Shown here piece after piece: positions 14,740 to 22,698 of a stretch of DNA of 22,698 nucleotides. Under the pieces are notes generated by a model. That model saw only the letters and a list, made by a program, of their open reading frames with translations, was not told the DNA's origin and ran no database searches. The position numbers and the translations under genes were made by a program. The number at the start of each line of letters is the position of its first letter. Position 1 is the stretch's first letter. Source of the stretch: Hondaea fermentalgiana (lineage: Eukaryota; Sar; Bigyra; Thraustochytrida; Thraustochytriidae); contig NPFB01000179.1 in assembly GCA_014084085.1 (NCBI GenBank), positions 77,113 through 99,810 of the forward strand. The letters are read 5' to 3'.

Positions 14740-17400
14740 GTGAGATTATATGCAAATGAACTAGAGAAGGCCCACGCTTACTGCTTGCAATGTTGCGGGC
14801 CGAATCGGGTTCCCGACGAAAATTTTGGGCTTATGAAGGAGTACGGATGGTGTCGTTTGTTTCCTGCTAAATATTTCAGGTGATAACATTATCAACACTT
14901 TACCATCAACATTGGCCAAAGTGTACGCCGTGCGTAACAGAATCAAGGGCGTCTCATGTTAGCGTACATGACTCCATGTCAAGTGCGTTGGATTAATGCA
15001 GCGCAATGTTGCGCGTGGTGCCAAGTTTGCAACGTGATCAAGGGGTCAAGTTGGAACTTTGAAGCCGGTGTCGGTGGCCCCGCCAGTCAGTGAAACAAGC
15101 ATGCACATCAAGACCTTTGAAAGGACCAACCACAGTGTTCGCACCACCTCGGGCAACGTATTCGCTAACAACGTCTGCCTAAAAGTAGAGCGCAGGGCCA
15201 TTCACCCGTGTCGCCTGCAGCCTCGAATGTCGAGGTCGCGTTGCGGAGGGCGCACGTCCCCGTCAAACAGGCGCATCGCCGCATCGTACTCTCCAATGTC
15301 TATTCCAAGGTGCATGCACAAAGACGCGCGTGCGCGCATTTTGTGATCCGGCCGCAGGATCTCGGCCCGCAAACGTGCAGTGCAGCTGCATGCGGTACCA
15401 ACTGTAAGCCACACTGCGCGCGCAAGAAAAAATGCGCAAACTTCGCGGCAGCAGGCGGGCCGGTCGGTCGATGCGGCCAAGCTAGGTTGGTCTTGCCTTG
15501 TCGAAAGTGGTTGGTATAAGTGGTCTTCTTCCCTCGCTGCTGTTGGCGAACAGTGCGTCGATGCACGTAAAACGGCCCCGCTTGGGCGCGTCGTCGAACG
15601 CGGTCAACGATGGGGTGGCCTGGCAAGCAGGCTGATCAGCGAGCGAGGGAAAGATGAGCGGAGGCGACGCGAGATTGTGCGTGGCGACATGCTTATGCGG
15701 TCGTGCAAGAGCGCGCTTGCCATGACACTCAATGTTGGGGCTGTTGACGATGCGCGGCCACGTGCTCCACGACGCGGAGTTTAACCTTCCACGACCGCCC
15801 AGCTTGCACCTGGCTTCAACTTGAAAAAATCTCTGCCTTTCCCTCGACATTATCTCGTCTGTTCCCTCTGATCAAGTCGCCTGTTGCAGTTGAGCGGCGA
15901 TTGGAAGGCCGCACACATCTTCCGCGTGCCTTTACTTCGTGCCTGAATCGCGGACCGATTCGGCTTGCGAGCTTTCGTCTGCCACACCAGCGGCACAAAT
16001 GGTATGGATGGATGGCCAAGAACGGGTTTATCCTCGATCTCTATTTCTGCAAGGCACCGATACAAGATTCCGTTCGCCAAGCTTTCTTTTGCTCGGCGGG
16101 CGGCGCTGTGGCTGCAAGGTGCGTCAGGTGCGCCAGGGATGAAGAATCACTGGTCGCAGCGCGGCTCCCTCGCCCCCTTTCCGACTGACAGGTGGAGCTC
16201 CCTCCCTCTCTCCCACAGAAGTATCGCAGTGCACTGGCGCAATGCTGTTGCGCCCGGCCGCGAAGCTGAAGCAAGCAGCTGCAGCTCAAGCAGCACGTCG
16301 AGCACGTCTGCAGCTGCGCGGGCCGGATCGCGGGTTGATGGACATCTTCTGTTCCAACAAATTTGTTGCCACTGTCGCTGTCGCTGACGCTGTATCGGGC
16401 CGGAAAACCAATGGCCGCCCGGGACTCGCTTTCGTTCGTGGTTGGCGGCGGTCCATGCTGTCGTTTTTGGTGTTGGACGAACTTGTTGAACTTCGCCTCG
16501 GCCTCGACTTGGCATAGCGCGAGTCGTAGTCTTGCTCACGATGCCGCGACTTTTGGGGGACCCTTTCGAGCCCCACTCCAACAAAGTTAACAAGATCAAC
16601 GCCGAGGTGGGTTGAGCTGACATAGCTCCCAGCAGCGGCAAGCCAAAGATCTCTGTCCACAACAGCCCTGCTGCTGCGATTGTTGGAGGAGCCCGAGGGA
16701 GCGTAGACCCCTGCCGTCCGTCAGAGCAAGTGCGGCTGCTGCTTCAATGCACCGCGTCTTGGGCTCTGTTCAAGGACATCCAATGCAGTCCGCAACATCG
16801 TGGCTGCCTGCGACAATTGTCGCGCCCCTCACCGCGTCCTCTTCACTCACTCTGCCCATCGCAGCACTTTTTCAACTTGGACTGTTGCGGCTTTCATGGC
16901 GCGCGGTCGGAGGGACGGAGCGGCCAGCTGCAGCCGCGCGCTTCCGCACGGGTATGTACGAGCTCGTCTCAAGCACGACGCCTGCGACGGACCTCCTGCA
17001 GCTCATTTTCCCGCGACTTTCCTTTTTGTCCATGTCGACAACGACGCGACGCAACGCGACGCAATGCAAGCGAAGGTACCGAGCAGCTCGATCGGGCAAG
17101 GCTCACGATTGCATGCCTGTCCTTGTTGCGGTCGATGATCGCAAAAACGCGAGAGCGACGAATGTATTGCTTGCCTACTGTTGCGCCGTGCGTGCGTGCG
17201 TGGCTGCCAGCCAGTCTACGACACCCACCCCTTGCAACCGCCGCGCCACGTCATGTCACCCTCAACGCGGCGCCTTGCGGGGCGCAGGAAGGAAAGCCGC
17301 CGCTCGAGCAGACGCCGCTGCCGCTCCTGCTGGTGCTGCTGGCGGCGGCGTGGCCGAAGAAAATGCATAAATAGCTAGCTCATCGAGTCATTCTGACATC
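14740..17400. other. Transition region without a supportable gene
   Basis: GC content rises through this stretch. Many overlapping frames exist on both strands, for example 14605-14883 (+), 15202-15480 (-), 16147-16662 (-) and 16747-17370 (+). None shows a recognisable domain or motif, and most become Arg/Ala/Ser-rich. The minus-strand segment around 15210-15340 reads more like ordinary protein than its surroundings, but I cannot assign it. A TATA-like CATAAATAG occurs at about 17363-17371. Confidence 0.45.
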
Positions 17401-17967
17401 ATGAAGACGCGGTCGGCTGCAAAGGAATCGCTCACTCGATCGATTGGTCAATGTTCCTCGAAGCGGGTGTCTGCCGCGCAGGAACACCCGCATGCACCCG
17501 CGATGAAGCTGTTCCACGGCCGCTGCACCCGCGTCTACCTGCACGGCTGGCTGGCTGGCCGGCGAGGCGTGGCTGGGCTGCGAAACTTGCAGGTCTTGCT
17601 GCAGCAGCAGCTGCAGCTCCTCTTCTCTCTCGCGGGCGGACCAGCTGCGCGGAAATCGACCCGGCCGGCCGCGGCCAGCCGGTCCGCGCGCGGGGCTCTC
17701 CTTCGCCGCCGCCAGAAAGCAAGCCCGCACGCACGCACGCAAGCGAAGCGAAGCCAGCAAAGGCTTCCCGCGGTCGGAGCGTGCAAGCAAGCATGCCTCT
17801 GCGAAGGCAGCTCAAGGTGTCGCGGGTCGCTGCGCCAGCGTGCGCCAGCGCCCCGCCCCCGAGTCGCGCGCGTCTGCGCGAACCGTCGAAGGAAGCAAGG
17901 AAGCCCGGTCCAAGCCCGGGTCATGTCGCGCGGCCCCGGAGAAATGCGCACGCGCGAGGCCGCTGCG

Positions 17968-18085
17968 CTGCGACGCGATGCGACGCGACGCGATGCGACG
18001 CGAGGCCGGGCTGCGATGCTTTCGATGCTCTCGATGCTCTCGATGATGTGATGTGACGTGATGTGTGATGTGATGCGATGCGATT
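17968..18085. repeat. GCGAC/GATGC and GATGTG degenerate minisatellite
   Basis: Tandem GCGACGCGAT-type units to about 18003 are followed by TCGATGCT units (18013-18045) and then GATGTG units. The three related motifs grade into one another, as expected of replication slippage with point mutation. Confidence 0.8.
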
Positions 18086-18236
18086 GATGGAGTGAACTCA
18101 CCGGCGCTGCCGGTCCGCGCTCGCCATACTCGGTTCAAGGCCGCGCTGCGACGCGGTTCGCGCGCGCGCGAGGCGGGGGAGGCGGCCGGCCGTGACCCGG
18201 ACGCGGACGCGGGACGCGGTTCGACCTGCCTGGCTG

Positions 18237-18239
18237 CAC

Positions 18240-18270
<31 letters not shown>

Positions 18271-18271
18271 T
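18237..18271. repeat. (CGTG)n microsatellite
   Basis: About eight CGTG units, the reverse complement of the (GCAC)n tract at 847-876. The sequence alternates purine and pyrimidine. It is followed directly by an AT-rich TTTTATTTTATTT stretch near 18295-18312. Confidence 0.9.
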
Positions 18272-19068
18272 TAGTTACTACTTTTCTGCATGTATTTTAT
18301 TTTATTTTATTTGTTTGGAGGTTGGTGCCAATCGATGGGGGAGGGCGGTCTGAAAGAAAGAAAGTTGGACGGTTCCTTTGCGACACGCACGCGCCGCGGG
18401 ACTTCGGGTTCGCGCGATGCGTGGCGACGGTCCGTCCGCCCGAGGAATGCGCGAGACACAGAGGCCGGCTCCGACGGCACTGTCGCGGCATGCCGCTTCC
18501 TCGCCGCGCTGGCCACTGGCAGCAGCGCAGCAGCACAGGCTGCGTGCGTCACGTGCGCCGGGAAGCTCGCGCGAGGTGATGTTTCTTGTCCTGAGGCTGG
18601 CCTATGCCCAGTGGAATCTTGATTTCATGATGAGGGAGCCAATGTCGCGACCGACAGGGCATCATTGCTCGTTCGGCTGCGCGTCCTGAACTCGCCCAGG
18701 ACGAGCCGATTGTGCAGCGCCTCGCTGGCTGCTCATGGTGGGTGTTCGAACGAACTCGGGCTCGACGCCGAACGATCTTGCATGAACTCGACCTTCGGAA
18801 GAGAGCTTATGAACTCGCCATGCATGCATCGATCGATCGATCCATCCATCCATCCTTTTTGCCTTTTTCCGTGCCGTGATGCTCTCTCGCCTCCAGGCCT
18901 GCGTGGACGAGACGCCGGCACAGCGCGCAGCACGCAAGCACGCGGACACACGGACGGCGGCAGCCCTGCCAGCAAGCAGCTGCAAGCAAGAGCGCAGGCC
19001 GTGCCGCGATCGATGGTCCATCGATCCATCGATCCATGCGCGTCGCGCTCGGAGGCACGGAGGCCTCG

Positions 19069-19391
19069 CTCCCCCTCCCTCCCTTCCTCCCTCCTTTCCT
19101 CCCTCCCTTTCTCCCTTCTTCCTGGCCCGTCTGTCTGCTTTGCCTTCCTCCCTGCCTTTCTTCCCTCTGCTTTCTGTCTCACTGTCTGCCACTTCGCCGC
19201 CCTTCTAGGCCTATCTCCCCCCCAACCCCCCACCCTCCCCACAGTCTCCCTCCCGTTCCTGCGGTGCTGGTCTCGCCGGAGCAGAAATGAAGGAAAAAGG
19301 AAAATAAAAGGAAAAGGAAAGGAAAAGGAAAAGGAAAAGAAAAAGAAAAAGAAAAGAAAGAAAAAAGAAAGGGAAAGAATGAAAAGAAGGG
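19069..19391. repeat. Pyrimidine tract followed by purine tract
   Basis: The plus strand is strongly CT-rich from 19069 to about 19260, with nearly pure CCCTTCCT-type sequence up to 19124. It then becomes almost pure purine from about 19283 to 19391, with GGAAAA units and only a few T interruptions. Such tracts favour triplex (H-DNA) structures, and the two halves are partly complementary. Confidence 0.85.
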
Positions 19392-19765
19392 CCCCTCGGG
19401 CCACGAGCCGAGTGACTGCGCGCTGACCGCCGCGAGTGACCGTGAGCCGGGCTCCGTATTGTCTCGTCTCGTCTCAGCTCGTCGCGTCTCTCCCGCCGCG
19501 GGTTACGCCACGCCTCGCCACGCCTCGCCACGCCACGCCACGCCGCCAGCGAGCGTGGCGAGCATTTCTCGCGCCGAACGGGTGGTTGCTTGGGATTGGT
19601 TGCTCGCGTGGCGCTGGATAGCTAAAGCTATTTATCTAGCGAGGGCGATGAGTTTACTTTACCGGTCCATTGACCCCGACGGTGACAGTCTTCGAGCCCC
19701 GCCTCGAGGCCCCCGCTACCACCACCGCTGCCGCATGCCGAGCACTGGCCGCTGACGCACGCAAC

Positions 19766-19791
19766 GCACGCACGCACGCACGCACGCACGC
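19766..19791. repeat. (GCAC)n microsatellite
   Basis: About six GCAC units, the same motif as at 847-876. Confidence 0.88.
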
Positions 19792-20126
19792 CCTGGCCAG
19801 CATCGCAGCAGCCAGCAGCTGCAGCTGCAGGGAAGCCTCCGAAGATCGAGATCTCGTCTTGCCGTCGCGCCAGGTGAGGGAGCGAGGGTCGCTCGGAGTG
19901 GATGGAGCCCGCGCCAGAGACTCAGGACTCGCGCCAACCCGGGCGGGCCGAAGAAAAAACGTCGAAGCGGGCGGGAAACGCAGAGGCAGGCAGGGTTGGT
20001 TGATTAGGTTCGGGCGGGGCAGCGGCGGCGAAACTCGTAACAACTGGCTGGCCGTGTCGTATTGCGCGCGCCGTCGCACCGCCCGCCGCGGGACCGTGAA
20101 AGCGCGTTACCCGGGCCGTCCGAGCG

Positions 20127-20222
20127 TGCATTCACATGTCATATACTACAATGTCATTTCATGGCCGTTCACCATCGCATTTCATTTATTCATTGGATTT
20201 CACTTCACTTCATTACACTTCT
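20127..20222. repeat. AT-richer ATTTC/ACTTC repeat
   Basis: A degenerate series of CATTTC, CATTTATTCATT and CACTTCACTTC units, notably AT-richer than its surroundings. Just downstream the sequence returns to GC-rich simple repeats. Confidence 0.6.
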
Positions 20223-20290
20223 ACGCCGCGCCGCGCCATGCGATCATCGAGGCGAAGAGGATCGCGCGGGGCAGGAAACGCTCGCACGGT

Positions 20291-20325
20291 TGCGGTGCGG
20301 TGCGGTGCGGTGCGGTGCGGTGCGG
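20291..20325. repeat. (TGCGG)7 pentanucleotide repeat
   Basis: Seven exact TGCGG units. A roughly complementary (CACCG)5 run occurs at 22256-22280. Confidence 0.92.
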
Positions 20326-21183
20326 TCGCCGCGTCGACGCCGCGTCGAGAGTGCGCGGAGGGCTCGGGCTTGGTCACGGTAGGGGGAGAGAGTCAAGGCG
20401 GAAGAGGCCCTGCCCTCCCTCGCTTGCCTTGTTAGGTGCCAAGTAACCGGCCAGCGAGAAAAGAAACAAGAAACCGAGTCAAGTCAAGTCACTCGAGCCG
20501 CCTTGCTTGCGTCGGCTGGCTTGCGTCGTATCCCACCCAGGCCAGACAGTTTCGAGATCGAAGGATGGATCGATGCAGCGATCGAGCGACAGTGGTCGCT
20601 TTCCTGCCGATCTCGCGAACGAACTGGCGAACGAACTTGTGCAGATGAAAGTTCGCTCGCAACGCTTGCAATCTCCTCCTTCGACCAATCACTCTCACTG
20701 CCGACAACCATGGAGAAGCCGTCTTCTGGGCCGTGGAGTGCCGCGAGGAAGCCGCGTCAGCAGCGCAGAAAGGAAGAAAGAAAGTCCAAGGTCGCGAGGA
20801 AGGATCGCTCGCTTGCTCGCTCGACCGATCGCAGCAGTGGCAGCAGCCAGCTGCAGCGGGCTATCGATCGATCTTTTTTTCTCTGAATGCTCCAGCTGGC
20901 TGGCTGTCGCTTCGAATCCAGCCTTTGCCCGCGGCACTGGTGGCGGGGTCGCCCCCACTGCGGCGGGCCAACTTTTTTTAAAGCGAAGCTGGCGCGCATT
21001 GCACAGTGCACCGCAGCGCGGCGCATCTGCGGGCGAAACGCGCGTGCGGCGCAGTCGCGATCCTACTCTACTCTGCGGCGCTTCGCACCTCGAATCCACC
21101 GATACGTCCATCCATGGCTCCATCCATCCGTCGAGCAAGCGAGCGAGTGCGATTGCGGCCGAACGAAGGTGGGCTTCGAGCCC

Positions 21184-21210
21184 GTCTGTCTGTCTCTCTG
21201 TCTGTCTGTC
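21184..21210. repeat. (GTCT)n microsatellite
   Basis: GTCTGTCTGTCTCTCTGTCT-type tetranucleotide repeat with one CTCT interruption. Confidence 0.85.
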
Positions 21211-21323
21211 GATCGGCTCGAGGCTGCTTGCACCGCGCTGCACTGCTCTGCTCTACAGGCTCATTTGATTTACATTACCACACGCAACGCGTGCACAGCT
21301 AGCACACAAAGGCATGCTAGCAA

Positions 21324-21357
21324 CGATCGATCGATCGATCGATCAATCGATCGATCG
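21324..21357. repeat. (CGAT)n microsatellite
   Basis: CGATCGATC-type palindromic tetranucleotide run with one CAAT interruption. Shorter versions occur at about 18828-18845 and 20863-20872. Confidence 0.88.
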
Positions 21358-21663
21358 ACCGGTCGCCCCGAGCCTTGAAACGAAGAAAAGATTGTCAGAA
21401 AGCCAGGAGGAGTATTACGCATCCGGCCTCGCGATCGATCAGCGCGCCCGCTCCACCGCAGGAGTTCGTTCCTCTCTCGCGCGGTGGGGCGCCTGGCCGG
21501 GCCAGCGGCTAGCCGTAGACCTAATTGCGCGCACGGAGACCCGGCCGGGACTTGCCTTGCAGGGAGCCCAGTGGCTGCACTGCGCGGCCGCGTCAAACCG
21601 TCCGGAGTAACCGCCGGCTGGCTTTGCTGTCGCTTGCGGGTGTTGGTGTTGGTTTCTTCTCTG

Positions 21664-21751
21664 GGTTGGTTGGTTGGTTGGTCGATTGCTTGTGGGGCTG
21701 GTGCTTGCTTCCTTGCGTGGTTGCTTTGCTTTGCTTTGCTTTGCTTTTGCT
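21664..21751. repeat. (TTGG)n and (TTTGC)n repeats
   Basis: TTGG units at 21664-21682 are followed, after about 40 bp of G/T-rich DNA, by TTTGC units at 21721-21751. The plus strand stays G/T-rich throughout. Confidence 0.85.
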
Positions 21752-22055
21752 TGCGTGGGGTGCGTTTTCGAATGGCGGCGCGCGTATAGTGAGTTGGCTG
21801 CTTGGCTCCTTGGTTACGATAAGTTAGTGAGCAGGCGGTCGGTTGGGTAGTTTGCCGGTTGGTCAGGGAGGGAGGGGAAGAGGGTCGAGCGCGTCCAGGC
21901 GGGCTCCTTGGCATCGTTCTGCGTCGCAAGACGCACTGGACAGGGAGGTAGCGGCGCGGACGCAGGGGCGGGGAAAGGGGAGCAAGCGGCCGGACGGCTG
22001 GCTGGCTGGCTGGACGGCTGGTCCCAGGCAGCGCAGGCGGCAGACAGGGCTTCCG

Positions 22056-22172
22056 CAGGAAGAAGAAGGGAAAAAAAAGGAAGGGAAGAAAGAAAGAAAG
22101 AAAAAGAAAAAGTAAAAGAAATAAATAAATAAAAAGAAAGAAGAAAAAAAGAAATTGAAAGAAAGGAAAAAA
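22056..22172. repeat. Purine (GA/A-rich) tract
   Basis: The plus strand is nearly all purine over about 115 bp, made of AAGAAAG/GGGAAAA units with short ATAAATAAAT interruptions. A second, less pure tract lies at about 22350-22416. Confidence 0.85.
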
Positions 22173-22255
22173 CCTAGACGCGCACGAGCGAAGTCATCTC
22201 TGTCTCGCCACCAGCGGCCCGCGAGGCTCGAGCCGTGGCGCATCGCATCGCGTCG

Positions 22256-22280
22256 CACCGCACCGCACCGCACCGCACCG
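22256..22280. repeat. (CACCG)5 pentanucleotide repeat
   Basis: Five exact CACCG units preceded by GCATCGCATCG. Confidence 0.9.
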
Positions 22281-22698
22281 CTCTCGTCTCCTCTCCGCGC
22301 CCCCGCTCCGCGCTGGCTCGCCCTTCCTCCTTGAGCGCAAGCACACCGCACACAGAAAAGAAGAAGGAGAAGAACAAGAACAAGAAAGAAAAAAGAAACA
22401 AGAACCAGCAAGGCAAAGAGTGCCAAGCCTGCCAACTCGAAAGCAGCTCCGCCGCGCGAGGAGAGGCGCCGCTCCCTCCATCCCTCCGCGCGACCGGCCC
22501 CGGCGTCGACCGCGCGCCACCTGCACCACGCTCGCCTCCCTCGCCTCGCCCCGCGAGCCACCCGGCAGCGCGGGCCGCCCTCGCCCGCTCCTCATCCCCG
22601 CCTCCATTGTGTGCGCTCCGCGCGTGGTCCGCCCAAGCCGAGAGAGCGGCGCCGAGCGGAGGCGGAGCGCGGGGAGCCCAGTGGCCGCGGCCGAGCCA

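Larger units (their letters stand above)
17401..22698. other. Simple-sequence-rich, GC-rich gene-free region
   Basis: About 5.3 kb dominated by microsatellites and low-complexity tracts, similar in style to 1-1700. Open frames occur on both strands but encode low-complexity peptides such as repeated RDAT, SMLSML or long Lys/Glu and Phe/Leu/Ser runs that simply follow the DNA repeats. I see no rRNA or tRNA and no telomere repeat. The right end may be the upstream region of a gene outside the window. Confidence 0.55.

Noticed and set aside
14605..14883. 92-codon frame as another repeat copy (segment RVPDENFGLMKE)
   Set aside because: The resemblance to RLPxxFY is only a few residues and the LQ/ILPSG/AIN elements are missing.
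3327..15050. Terminal inverted repeats or target-site duplications bounding the lower-GC island
   Set aside because: Scanning the two borders by eye gave only a weak shared GTCAAGTTGGA near 4839 and 15046 in direct orientation, not enough to call an element.
15202..15480. Minus-strand frame with ordinary-looking protein sequence
   Set aside because: Short, no recognised family, and the N-terminal half is low complexity. It was left inside the unresolved region.
17363..18051. TATA-like CATAAATAG followed about 30 bp later by an ATG opening a 216-codon frame
   Set aside because: The protein is low complexity (RDAT and SML repeats), dictated by the DNA minisatellite, and a competing frame is open in parallel.
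20905..20925. CTTCGAATCC as a tRNA B-box
   Set aside because: No A-box or cloverleaf could be formed upstream. The same holds for a similar match on the minus strand near 13890.
20291..22280. (TGCGG)7 and (CACCG)5 as inverted terminal repeats of a mobile element
   Set aside because: These are simple pentanucleotide repeats, not exact complements of each other in register, with no transposase or target duplication between or beside them.

Overview
The window looks like nuclear DNA from a protist, most likely a GC-rich stramenopile of the thraustochytrid (labyrinthulomycete) type. The reasons are long uninterrupted eukaryotic ORFs, a three-repeat Myb factor with polyglutamine, no bacterial-style operons, and flanks full of GC-rich microsatellites and purine/pyrimidine tracts. 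The lineage is an inference from sequence style, not from a marker gene.

Layout: 1-1703 is a GC-rich, microsatellite-rich leader with no credible gene. 1704-3326 (+) encodes a 540-residue R1R2R3 Myb-type DNA-binding protein. 3327-4750 is intergenic DNA with a short phased repeat near 4485-4556. 4751-5430 holds four imperfect copies of a 100-200 bp repeat directly in front of the next gene. 5448-13022 (+) is one uninterrupted ORF of 2524 codons and is the centrepiece. 13000-13744 and about 14526-14736 hold frameshifted and stop-containing continuations of its C-terminal repeats. 14740-22698 has no gene I can support and grades into simple-sequence DNA with Z-DNA-prone (CGTG)n runs, CT/GA mirror tracts and pentanucleotide repeats.

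The 2524-residue protein combines three things. First are superfamily-2 helicase motifs in a permuted order: Ia, II (DECH), III (SAT), V, VI, and only then the Walker A motif QQGKTG. Second is a glycosyltransferase-like domain with a LDDNVD metal/sugar-nucleotide signature. Third are three in-frame copies of an unrecognised roughly 80-residue helical repeat (KDxRLPxxFY... ILPSG... AIN), with lysine-rich tails. The first two match what I remember of the GREB1-like architecture: a circularly permuted SF2 helicase (cpSF2) fused to a TET/JBP-associated glycosyltransferase (TAGT). In that literature TAGT enzymes are proposed to glycosylate oxidised bases in DNA. If this is right, the protein is a candidate DNA-base (or chromatin) glycosyltransferase carrying its own helicase-like module. 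No TET/JBP dioxygenase is visible here, so the substrate-making partner would have to lie elsewhere.

The repeat array appears to have been longer. A roughly 83%-identical fourth copy lies 331 bp after the third. Because 331 is not a multiple of three, it sits out of frame and the ORF ends 21 bp into it. A fifth copy carries one single-base frameshift and a sixth carries an in-frame TGA. This suggests recent expansion and decay of the tail, a splice arrangement I cannot verify, or assembly indels. The Myb gene and the giant gene share a strand but differ in base composition, and nothing shows that they work together.
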